A stretch of DNA of 7,318 nt from Acidobacteriaceae bacterium (lineage in GTDB: Bacteria; Acidobacteriota; Terriglobia; Terriglobales; Acidobacteriaceae): positions 1-7,318 of the forward strand of contig JASHTU010000042.1 of NCBI GenBank assembly GCA_030040395.1, written 5' to 3'. This document shows, in pieces, positions 1 to 6,379 of this stretch. Made by a program: the position numbers and the translations under genes. The notes below the pieces were generated by a model. The model ran no database searches and had not been told where the DNA came from. It saw nothing but the letters and a program-made list of their open reading frames with translations. Position 1 is the stretch's first letter. Every line of letters starts with the position of its first letter.

Positions 1-1
1 G

Positions 2-949
2 TACGGCCTTCGCCTCGATTTGCAGTTCGGCCAGGCTACGGAGACTCTGCAGGGCAATCCCGCCAATGAGCCTCGCCCCGAAATTTATCGCAATATTTTC
101 CAGGTCTACGGGACGTATATTGCGCCGCTAGGCCACGGCCTAGACGTTGATGTGGGCAAATGGGCGAGCTCTCTTGGCGTCGAAGGCAACTATACGAAAG
201 ACCAGATGAATTATTCCCGATCGTTCTATTACTACTTTCTTCCCTTCTATCACGCCGGCGTGCGCACTTCGTATCGCATCGACGACAAGCTGGCGCTGAA
301 CTATTGGTTGGTGAACGGCACAAATCAGTCGGAGCCGACCAATGGCTACAAGGACGAGCTTTTCGGTTATGTTCTGCAGCCCGCAAAGTCGCTGAGCTGG
401 ACCGCGAATTACTATATTGGCCAGGATCATCCGAATGTGGTGGCGGCCACAAACTGTCCGGTTCCTGTGCAGCCCGGCCTTTGCCTGGCTCCGATTATCC
501 CGGCCCCCGACGGAAAGCTGCACATCTTCGATAGCTACGCCACCTGGCAGGCGAGCGCCAAGCTTACCCTCCAAGGTGAGGCTGATTATTTCATCGAGCG
601 CGAGTGGGCCAACGCGGCGCCAGGCGAGTCGTCGGCTCCCGCGCACGTGATTGGGGGCGTTGGCTACGTGCAGTACCAGTTCTCGCCGCGCGCCGATCTG
701 GCGTTTCGCGGGGAATATCTTTCCGACCGCGGAGGACTTTTCAGCGGAACTACGCAGGCCCTCAAGGAAGGCACGGCGACATACGAGTACAAGTTCGGGG
801 ACGGCTTCGACAGCTTCCTCGAGTTCCGCCGCGACTGGAGCAATCGCCCGTACTTCCAAACCAACCAGCCAACTTCGCCGTCGCGGCAGCAACCCACGGC
901 TGCCGTGGGCTTGGTGTGGTGGTACGGCGGCAAGCAGGGAACCTGGTGA
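2..949 (+). CDS. Outer membrane beta-barrel porin, BBP2/OmpL-like, 3' part only
   Basis: The reading frame is open from base 2 to a TGA at 947-949 and gives 315 residues; the start and signal peptide lie left of the window. The protein is rich in aromatic residues and in short alternating polar/hydrophobic strands (for example YRNIFQVYGTYIAPLG, SFYYYFLPFYHAGVRTSY and a final AAVGLVWWYGG) separated by Gly/Asn/Pro-rich turns, as expected of a transmembrane beta-barrel. It ends in an aromatic residue (Trp), in line with the C-terminal signature recognised by the BAM machinery. The style matches the 'putative beta-barrel porin-2, OmpL-like' family, common in Acidobacteriota and related phyla; substrates are generally unknown. 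It probably sits in the outer membrane as a channel. It is convergent with the next gene, with only 10 bases between stop codons. The family call is by pattern recognition; the beta-barrel nature is more certain than the exact family. Confidence 0.78.
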   Translation, partial: YGLRLDLQFGQATETLQGNPANEPRPEIYRNIFQVYGTYIAPLGHGLDVDVGKWASSLGVEGNYTKDQMNYSRSFYYYFLPFYHAGVRTSYRIDDKLALNYWLVNGTNQSEPTNGYKDELFGYVLQPAKSLSWTANYYIGQDHPNVVAATNCPVPVQPGLCLAPIIPAPDGKLHIFDSYATWQASAKLTLQGEADYFIEREWANAAPGESSAPAHVIGGVGYVQYQFSPRADLAFRGEYLSDRGGLFSGTTQALKEGTATYEYKFGDGFDSFLEFRRDWSNRPYFQTNQPTSPSRQQPTAAVGLVWWYGGKQGTW

Positions 950-959
950 GGGAAAGGAA

Positions 960-2105
960 TCATAGCGGGTCGCGCAGTTCCGTGAGCAAGGCGCTGGTCG
1001 GGATGCGGGTGCGTGCGGCCAGGAGGCGCAACAACGGCGGCCACCAACGAGCCAGTTGCGCCAGGCCAGGAGCGGCGACAAGGAGGCGCGAAACGGCGGA
1101 AGCGAGATGAACCGATGATCTGAGCTCCGCGTGGAGGCGCCGGGCGAGTTGTGCGGCCGTGCCACCATTGGCGTAAATTTCCGCGGCGGCGTGGGCGCTG
1201 TGGAGCGCCATCGCGATGCCGTCGCCGGAGAAGGATGGAATCACCGCGGCCTGATCGCCCAGCCGCCACAGTCCGGATTGGGGGCGGGAGACCAGCAAAC
1301 CATAAGGGATGGACGAGAGCGCCAGCGGCTTCGGCAGCAGAGGCTGAGCGCGGTCGAGCCGCTGAGCGAGATGATCGGAGGCGCTGAGAAGGCGCTCGAG
1401 CAGTGACGGCCAGTGGTTGCGGCAGCTCTTGAAAGTCCTGCGCTCCACCACCAGACAAAGATTCGCTTCGCCGCCTTCCGCGAGCTGCAAGCCGGCATAT
1501 CCGCCGCGAAAGACAATCAACTCGACCCATCCGCGCAGCGCGTGCTGCTGTTCCGGAGTTACGCGGAAGTACATTTTGAAGGCGATCAGCTCGTTCTGTT
1601 TGCCGGGCGGCCGTCGATGGCCGGCCAAGTCGTGCTTTCCGGTGGCGAGAAAGGCCGCCGGCGCGCAGTGCACTTCACCATCGGCAAGTGACGCCGCCCA
1701 GCCCGATGCGGATAGTTGCAGCGACCCGACGCGCCGGCCGCGCAGCACTATCGCTCCCGCGCGCGCGGCAAGCGAAAGGAGGGCCTCATCGAGAGTGCGG
1801 CGCGTGAGCGAGAGAGCGGGGAAAGGGAGTTCGCACTCCGCTATCGCGGTGCGTGCGGCCAGCCGGACCCCGTGAATGGCGATTGCTCCCTGCGCGCGGA
1901 GATTCAGGCCCAGTTCGTCGAGATAATCGACGGCTTCGCGGCTGAAAAACTCACCGCAGACTTTGTGATGCGCAGCTGCGCTTTGTTCCACTACTTCCAC
2001 CGAGCGGCCGCGGCGCGCCAGACAGGTTGCCAGGGCTGCGCCGGCGGGCCCTCCGCCGATGACGAGCGCATCGGTTTGAGGACGGTGCGAGGCCGACGGC
2101 GTCAC
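960..2105 (-). CDS. FAD-dependent oxidoreductase, geranylgeranyl-reductase-like, third gene of PKS operon
   Basis: A 381-residue flavoprotein when started at GTG 2105. Visible motifs are a Rossmann dinucleotide-binding loop GGGPAG at residues 17-22, ending in Glu40 for the ribose; a KVCGEFFS segment at 48-55, like the Cys-Gly-Glu stretch of geranylgeranyl reductases; and the second FAD motif GDQAAVIPSFSGDGIAMAL at 283-301. No membrane anchor is evident. The GTG overlaps the TGA of the upstream methyltransferase by 4 bases (GTGA), a usual arrangement for coupled translation. An in-frame ATG at 2138 would add 11 residues and enlarge the overlap to 37 bases; neither has a clear Shine-Dalgarno. 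In phenolic-lipid operons a flavoprotein at this position hydroxylates the resorcinol ring (SrsC). This protein looks closer to prenyl reductases, so ring oxidation and reduction of an unsaturated chain are both possible. The fold is near certain; the substrate is inferred. Confidence 0.9.
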   Translation of the reverse strand: MTPSASHRPQTDALVIGGGPAGAALATCLARRGRSVEVVEQSAAAHHKVCGEFFSREAVDYLDELGLNLRAQGAIAIHGVRLAARTAIAECELPFPALSLTRRTLDEALLSLAARAGAIVLRGRRVGSLQLSASGWAASLADGEVHCAPAAFLATGKHDLAGHRRPPGKQNELIAFKMYFRVTPEQQHALRGWVELIVFRGGYAGLQLAEGGEANLCLVVERRTFKSCRNHWPSLLERLLSASDHLAQRLDRAQPLLPKPLALSSIPYGLLVSRPQSGLWRLGDQAAVIPSFSGDGIAMALHSAHAAAEIYANGGTAAQLARRLHAELRSSVHLASAVSRLLVAAPGLAQLARWWPPLLRLLAARTRIPTSALLTELRDPL

Positions 2106-2812
2106 TTTACCCGCGCCACGCAAAGCCTTCCCGGCCATGCGTCGAATATTTTCACGGCGTCCGCCGGCAGGCCCGCTTCGCTCAAGAACCGGCTCCAGTC
2201 GCGCGGGGTGAAGCTGCGGCGGATCGATACCGGTCCGTCGTGGCGCACAAAGCGATGCCAGCGCATCGCCCACGCGAGCAGCGTGAAGAGATAGTAAGCC
2301 ATCGCTCCCCGGCACAGGTCATTGATGAACCAGCCGCGCGCCGCGTGGTGCTCCATCCATTGCAGGAAGCTGACGATCTCCGGGCCGGAGAGATGATGGG
2401 CAAAGAGCGAGCTAATGACCAAATCGATGCGCGACGAAGGCCGGTAGTCGCCAGCCTCGCACGCCATCCACTCGATGGCGCTGGTTGGGCCGCTAAAGGC
2501 GCGCGCGGCTGCGATGACCTGTGGGTTACGGTCGACCCCGGTCAGCCGGACAGCTACGTGATTGCGGCGCGCCCAGATCTCGATGCGGCGCAACATGTCT
2601 CCGCCTCCGCAGCCGACGTCCACAATGCGCAGGGGCGATTCTCCGCGCCCGGCAATCCGGGCGAGCCAATGGAGCGTGGGCCGGTACCCCAGAAGGGTGC
2701 GATTCACTTGCATCAAATCGCGCAGGCAGGCGCGCAGTTCGGCGTCGCTGCAGGGCTCATCCATCCATTCAATGAGCTGTGCCCGTTCGGCAAAATCAAG
2801 GTCAAGCGGCAT
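2102..2812 (-). CDS. Class I SAM-dependent methyltransferase, second gene of PKS operon
   Basis: A 236-residue protein. Motif I is VDVGCGGGDML at residues 64-74, the glycine-rich SAM-binding loop. The acidic residue at the end of strand 2 is Asp94 in TGVDRNP. A strand-4 segment, IDLVISSLFAHHLS (129-142), follows. The C-terminal half contains WFINDLCRGAMAYYLFTLLAW, a hydrophobic stretch seen in methyltransferases that sit beside bacterial type III polyketide synthases (recalled, not searched). The ATG lies inside the last codons of the PKS gene, an 11-base overlap, and no strong ribosome site lies at the usual spacing, so translation is probably coupled. The expected role is O- or C-methylation of the polyketide made by the upstream enzyme. 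The methyltransferase assignment is firm; the target is inferred from context. Confidence 0.92.
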   Translation of the reverse strand: MPLDLDFAERAQLIEWMDEPCSDAELRACLRDLMQVNRTLLGYRPTLHWLARIAGRGESPLRIVDVGCGGGDMLRRIEIWARRNHVAVRLTGVDRNPQVIAAARAFSGPTSAIEWMACEAGDYRPSSRIDLVISSLFAHHLSGPEIVSFLQWMEHHAARGWFINDLCRGAMAYYLFTLLAWAMRWHRFVRHDGPVSIRRSFTPRDWSRFLSEAGLPADAVKIFDAWPGRLCVARVK

Positions 2813-3863
2813 GGAAGCGCATGATCTCCGCGGTCACTCCAGGCCCGAACGAGATGGCGCAGCCGGCCTGGCCGGCTGCGGCTCCGCGCATCAGGCGCTG
2901 GAGCACGAACATCACCGTGGCCGAGGACATGTTGCCGAAGGATGACAGCACGCAGCGCGAAGCGCGCAGGGCGTCGGGCGCCAGAGCCAGCCCATCCTCG
3001 ACGGCGTCGAGGATGGCGCGGCCGCCGGGGTGTACGGCCCAAAGCTCCACGGGAAGGTCTCCCGTGATCGCGGCGGTGTTCTCGCGCATGGTTTTGGCGA
3101 TCTGGCCCGGCACATGAGTGGACAGAAACATGTCGAAGCCCGCATCGCCGATGCGCCAGGTAATCAGGTCGCTGGAGTTCTCGATGCGCAGGGCATGAAA
3201 GCTGTCGACAGCGAAGCCGGCCGGCGTGGCGCCCACGAGGCTGGCTGCGCAGCCATCGGCAAAGAGCAGGAACGCCAATACCTCGCCGATGTCCTGCGTC
3301 TCGTGGAAATGCAACGTACACAGTTCGAGATTCACGACCAGCGCCTTCGCATCGGGCTCGGAGCGGACGAAATGGCGCGCCACCTTGAGCGCATTGATGG
3401 CCGCGTAGCAGCCCATGAAGCCGACGATGGTCCGCTCGGTCGCATGGGGCAACCCAAGATAATTGACGATTTCAAGATCGAGTCCGGGCGCGTAGAAGCC
3501 GGTGCAGCAGCTTACGATGACGTGGCGAATCCGGTTGCGCTCTGCGGCGGTCAGAACCAGGCGATCCAGAGCTCTGTACACCAGCGGCGGCGCGCACTGC
3601 TCGAAAACTTCCATACGGCGGGCGGTGGAAGGGAAATTCCCGCTCGCGTAGAAGGCAAATGCGTCGGTGGGGCCGCCGCGGCGCGATTCCTCCGCTTGCA
3701 GGCAGGAGTAGCGGCGCCGGATATCGGATTTCGCCACCAGGCGCTGAAAGATCGACCGCGCCCGCGGGTCGGTAAGCATGTCCGCGGCGAAGCGCACAAA
3801 CGGCTCGTGGATATCGTGCTCGGGAACCGCGGTTGCGATGCGCTCGATGAAAACATCTGTCAT
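2802..3863 (-). CDS. Type III polyketide synthase (chalcone/stilbene synthase family), first gene of operon
   Basis: A 353-residue thiolase-fold ketosynthase of normal bacterial length. All three catalytic residues are visible: Cys152 in VGFMGCYAA, His278 in WAVHPGGRAILD and Asn311 in SSFGNMSSAT. The C-terminal SFGPGVTAE (338-346) matches the conserved GFGPG loop. The N-terminal part, with FIERIATAVPEHDI, is typical of alkylresorcinol/alkylpyrone synthases. Such enzymes extend an acyl-CoA starter with malonyl-CoA and cyclise the chain without an acyl carrier protein. A methyltransferase and a flavoprotein follow as an overlapping operon, which points to a long-chain phenolic lipid or pyrone rather than a flavonoid. 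The ATG at 3863 is supported by a GAGGA ribosome site (3870-3874) with a 6-base spacer. Starter specificity cannot be read from sequence alone. Confidence in family and active site is very high; the product is inferred. Confidence 0.95.
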   Translation of the reverse strand: MTDVFIERIATAVPEHDIHEPFVRFAADMLTDPRARSIFQRLVAKSDIRRRYSCLQAEESRRGGPTDAFAFYASGNFPSTARRMEVFEQCAPPLVYRALDRLVLTAAERNRIRHVIVSCCTGFYAPGLDLEIVNYLGLPHATERTIVGFMGCYAAINALKVARHFVRSEPDAKALVVNLELCTLHFHETQDIGEVLAFLLFADGCAASLVGATPAGFAVDSFHALRIENSSDLITWRIGDAGFDMFLSTHVPGQIAKTMRENTAAITGDLPVELWAVHPGGRAILDAVEDGLALAPDALRASRCVLSSFGNMSSATVMFVLQRLMRGAAAGQAGCAISFGPGVTAEIMRFHAA

Positions 3864-3869
3864 GGGAAG

Positions 3870-3874
3870 TCCTC
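3870..3874 (-). promoter_or_regulatory. Ribosome binding site of the PKS gene
   Basis: On the minus strand GAGGA lies 6 bases before the ATG at 3863. It is the clearest Shine-Dalgarno of the operon and fixes the PKS start. The two downstream genes lack sites of this quality and overlap their predecessors. Confidence 0.7.
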
Positions 3875-3993
3875 AACGGCGGCGCGGAGCCCCCGACAAC
3901 GGAACGTCCACCCCAATGGTAGTCGAGCACGATTGTCGAAAGCGCCGAACGCGGCCAAACCGCCGCTTAATTCCTCTTGGATGGCGACCTCAG

Positions 3994-4017
3994 TGCGGTT
4001 AGATGCGGAAAACCGCA
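3994..4017. repeat. Inverted repeat TGCGGTT / AACCGCA, possible operator
   Basis: Perfect 7-base arms at 3994-4000 and 4011-4017 are separated by 10 bases. The repeat lies 54 bases before the TolC start codon and overlaps a -10-like hexamer. It could be a repressor site for the divergent region or a hairpin in the 5' leader. No regulator is encoded in the window to match it with. Confidence 0.4.
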
Positions 4018-4070
4018 GCGCCGTGGTTGGATCGTGCATCCTCTGCGCGCCCGGCTCATCTGAGAAACTA

Positions 4071-5540
4071 ATGGAAATGGAACGAGGGTTACAGGTTGCG
4101 CTCCGGCGAGGCGCGAAAGCGGCGGCAGGCTTTTTTTTCGCGTTTTTGGCGATGAGCGGCCCCCGGGCTGTTGCACAGAATCCCTCGTCGGCGGCCGATC
4201 CGTACTTTGGCAGCGTGACCGCGCAGCAGGTCAGCGACGAGACGCTCCAGCTTTCGCTTGACGACGCCGTGCGGCGGGGCCTTGAGAACAATCTGGGCCT
4301 CAAGGAAGCCGAGAACGACGAGAAGTTTCTCCACGGCGAACGGGACCAGGCATTGCAGCAATTTTTGCCCACGATTACGCTGACCGGGGACACTGGGTAT
4401 TACCAGCACAATTTGGCGGCGCTGGGGTTCAGCTCTTCGCTGCTCGCGAAGTTCGCGCCATTATTTCCGGGCGGCGTGCTGCCGCCGGGGTTTTCCATTA
4501 TTACCAAGGACTATCTTACCGACGGGACCCTTCACTTTACGGAGACGCTGTTTTCGGGGCCCGTGATCGCGGGGTGGAAGGCCGCGGGGGCCGCGGAACG
4601 GTCGGCCTACTTCGCCAAAATGACGGCGCGGGGCCAGGTGGTGCAGAACGTGGCCGACCAATATCTGCGCTGCATTGCCGACGCGAGCGAGGTGGACGAT
4701 TCGAAGGCGCAGGTGGCCGAGGCGCAGACGCTCTACGATCACACGCACGCCGAGCACGAGGCGGGAACGGTGGCCGGAATCGACGAGTTGCGGGCGCAGG
4801 TCGAGTTGCAGGCGCAGCAGCAGGCCTTGATCGCCGCGCAAAACGCGCTCGAGAAAGACCAGATTCTGCTCAAGCGCGAAATCGGCGTTGCGCCGGGGCA
4901 GAAGATTGCGCTGACCGATACGGCGCCCTATAGCGAGCTGGCGCTGGAGACGCCGGCCGAGGTGCTGGCGACGGCGTACAAGGACCGCCAGGATTACCAG
5001 AACCTGCAGAACCAGGCGGTCGAATATAAAGCCATTCACGCGGCTTACCGCAGCCAGCGCTGGCCGAGTCTGAAATTCGAAGGCTACTACCAGATCAGCA
5101 CGGTGAACGGGGCGGGCACGCACGGCAACTTGATGGCCATGGGCACGCTGAGCGTGCCCATCTTCCGCGAGGCGCGGCTGCGCGGCGACGAGGACGCCTC
5201 GTCGGCCGAGATGCGGGGTGTGAACGCACAACTCGACAGCCTGCGCCAACAGATCGACGAGCAGGTGCGCTCGGCGCTGCTGGACGTGGCGGCGGCGGCC
5301 GAGCTGGTGGATGTGGCGCGCTCCAATGTGGCGCTGGCCACGCGCGCGCTCAGCGACGAGACCGACCGGGTGAACGCGGGCGTGGACGACAACCTTCCCC
5401 TGGTGACCGCGGAGGCTACTCTCACCACCGCGCAGACCAACCTGGTGGAGAGCCTCTACCAATACAACGTATCGAAGCTGGCGCTGGCGCGGGCCTCCGG
5501 GGTGCTCGAAGAGCAGTACCGGGTCTTTCTGGGGCGTTAG
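4071..5540 (+). CDS. TolC-family outer membrane efflux channel protein
   Basis: A 489-residue protein, the usual length of this family. The N-terminus is a Sec signal peptide: basic RR at 12-13, hydrophobic AAAGFFFAFLAMSG at 17-30, and a likely cleavage AVA|Q after residue 35. Two outer membrane efflux repeats follow. The first opens with LSLDDAVRRGLENNLGLKEAE (61-81) and has long Gln/Ala-rich helices at about 183-270. The second runs from about 300, with the membrane strand segment AMGTLSVPIFREARLR (356-371), to helices at 375-475. The trimer should form a periplasm-spanning tunnel that works with an adaptor and an inner membrane pump, neither of which is encoded here. The frame stays open far upstream, antisense to the PKS gene; the signal peptide sets the start at 4071 (or ATG 4077). 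The ribosome site is weak. The gene is divergent from the PKS operon, so a role in exporting its product is possible but unproven. Confidence 0.93.
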   Translation: MEMERGLQVALRRGAKAAAGFFFAFLAMSGPRAVAQNPSSAADPYFGSVTAQQVSDETLQLSLDDAVRRGLENNLGLKEAENDEKFLHGERDQALQQFLPTITLTGDTGYYQHNLAALGFSSSLLAKFAPLFPGGVLPPGFSIITKDYLTDGTLHFTETLFSGPVIAGWKAAGAAERSAYFAKMTARGQVVQNVADQYLRCIADASEVDDSKAQVAEAQTLYDHTHAEHEAGTVAGIDELRAQVELQAQQQALIAAQNALEKDQILLKREIGVAPGQKIALTDTAPYSELALETPAEVLATAYKDRQDYQNLQNQAVEYKAIHAAYRSQRWPSLKFEGYYQISTVNGAGTHGNLMAMGTLSVPIFREARLRGDEDASSAEMRGVNAQLDSLRQQIDEQVRSALLDVAAAAELVDVARSNVALATRALSDETDRVNAGVDDNLPLVTAEATLTTAQTNLVESLYQYNVSKLALARASGVLEEQYRVFLGR

Positions 5541-5704
5541 AGGGAAGACCCCGTCTGACGGGTGGCGCATCCGCGACCCTCAATTTCCATCCTGTTCATT
5601 CGCCGCGAGGTTGTCGCCCGTTTTCGCGCCGTGGGCGCCCCTCCATCCCCTCCACATTGCCGGTGTTTGAAGGACTGCGACGGATCCAGATTTAATACCA
5701 GGCG
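5541..5704. other. Convergent spacer with two short GC hairpins
   Basis: No gene is visible in these 164 bases between the converging TolC and cupin genes. One hairpin at 5550-5562 (CCCGT, loop CTG, ACGGG) begins 10 bases after the TolC stop. Another at 5626-5638 (GCGCC, loop GTG, GGCGC) follows. Neither is followed by a T-run on either strand, so they are not canonical intrinsic terminators, though they may help end transcripts from both sides. Confidence 0.35.
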
Positions 5705-6265
5705 CTAAGCCTTCCAGAACGGCGACGGTCCCAGCCACTTCACCTCGTAACGGTTCATGAAGGTCTCGGTGGCGGCGAGCTCCGGGTGGGCGGAGGCGTC
5801 AACGAAGTACTGCTCCATCTTGCCCGCCGGCGCGAGGGCGATCAGCAAATGCGCAGGCGAGCCCAACGGGGAGAACGTGTGCGGGACACCGCGCGGCCCG
5901 AGGACGGATTCGCCGGAGCGGAGACTGATGCGCTCGCCGCCCACCTGAAAGGCGACCTCACCGTCCATCACGTAGAACCACTCGTCCTGTGAGTAATGCA
6001 GATGGAGAGCCGGTCCGGCGCCGGGCATGAGATTTCTGTGTTCGATGATGAACAGGTTGTCGCCCGTGTCGGAGCTAGCCACCTTAAAGGCCAGCGAGCT
6101 GAAGCCCAGCGAGTGGGGATGGCCAAAGCGGTCCCCGCCTGCCGCCACCGGGTGCAGAGCAGGGCTGACGGGCGCGGCGGGCGTTTGGGCGAGCAGATAG
6201 GGGAGTGCAGCGGCGGGCGCCAGCGCGGCGGCGGACTTGATGAAGCTGCGGCGTTCGATCGACAT
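5705..6265 (-). CDS. Tat-exported single-domain cupin protein
   Basis: A 186-residue protein. The N-terminus carries a twin-arginine signal, ERRSFIK at residues 4-10, then an Ala/Leu-rich hydrophobic stretch to about residue 26, so it is likely exported folded. The cupin motifs are clear: motif 1 reads HLHYSQDEWFYVMDG at 88-102 (His88, His90, Glu95), and motif 2 reads GESVLGPRGVPH at 118-129 (His129). These four residues form the usual metal site. Single-domain cupins of this kind include dioxygenases, isomerases and sugar- or ligand-binding proteins, and the substrate cannot be told from sequence. Export through Tat fits cytoplasmic loading of a metal cofactor. The ATG at 6265 has no strong Shine-Dalgarno, but the Tat motif begins three residues after it. 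The gene is convergent with the TolC gene and 114 bases downstream of the YqgE-like gene on the same strand. Confidence 0.9.
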   Translation of the reverse strand: MSIERRSFIKSAAALAPAAALPYLLAQTPAAPVSPALHPVAAGGDRFGHPHSLGFSSLAFKVASSDTGDNLFIIEHRNLMPGAGPALHLHYSQDEWFYVMDGEVAFQVGGERISLRSGESVLGPRGVPHTFSPLGSPAHLLIALAPAGKMEQYFVDASAHPELAATETFMNRYEVKWLGPSPFWKA

Positions 6266-6379
6266 AGGTCAATCGTAGGCGGCTGCGCCAGGCGAATACA
6301 ACAAACTTGTCGGCGGCGCCACTTGAGTGGCAAGGGTGCACTGGGCGAAATATCGGCCTAGTAAATGAATCGGAAAGTA
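6266..6379 (-). promoter_or_regulatory. Upstream region of the cupin gene with 6+2+6 palindrome
   Basis: This 114-base gap follows the YqgE-like stop. At 6318-6331 lies GCCACT-TG-AGTGGC, a 14-base inverted repeat with perfect 6-base arms. On the minus strand TTGCCA (5 of 6 to the -35 consensus) overlaps its distal edge, but no good -10 follows at 16-18 bases. It could be an operator, or a weak hairpin after the upstream gene; it lacks a T-run for termination. Confidence 0.35.

Larger units (their letters stand above)
3864..4070. promoter_or_regulatory. Divergent intergenic region between PKS operon and TolC gene
   Basis: This 207-base non-coding stretch must hold the promoters for the PKS operon (leftward) and probably for the outer membrane channel (rightward). 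A weak rightward pair is TTGGAT at 3977-3982 and TTAGAT at 3999-4004 with a 16-base spacer. For the leftward direction TCGACA (3939 down to 3934) resembles a -35 box, but no good -10 follows at proper distance. A 7-base-arm inverted repeat covers the rightward -10 candidate. No promoter here is convincing on its own; the regulatory role rests mainly on the divergent layout. Confidence 0.45.

Noticed and set aside
140..1168. 342-codon minus-strand open frame opposite the porin
   Set aside because: The sequence is Arg/Ala/Ser-rich with no domain; the plus-strand frame is a clear beta-barrel. It also crosses the convergent junction into the oxidoreductase.
664..1530. 288-codon minus-strand open frame overlapping the oxidoreductase and porin ends
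   Set aside because: It is a shifted frame of the flavoprotein, low-complexity Arg-rich, and would remove the conserved GDQAAVIPSFSGDG motif.
2240..2824. 194-codon plus-strand open frame opposite the methyltransferase
   Set aside because: It is antisense to an intact SAM-binding motif and shows no domain of its own.
3030..4070. Upstream in-frame extension of the TolC-like gene, open for 347 codons
   Set aside because: It is antisense to the PKS gene, whose active-site motifs are all intact, and it shows no recognisable domain. A signal peptide begins at 4071, which fixes the start there.
5548..5563. Intrinsic terminator for the TolC-like gene
   Set aside because: The 5-base-pair hairpin is real but is followed by GGTGG-type sequence with no T-run, so a standard Rho-independent terminator cannot be claimed.
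4461..5570. 369-codon minus-strand open frame opposite the TolC-like gene
   Set aside because: Its His/Arg/Leu/Val-rich composition is what a GC-rich antisense frame produces; the plus strand carries both efflux-protein repeats.
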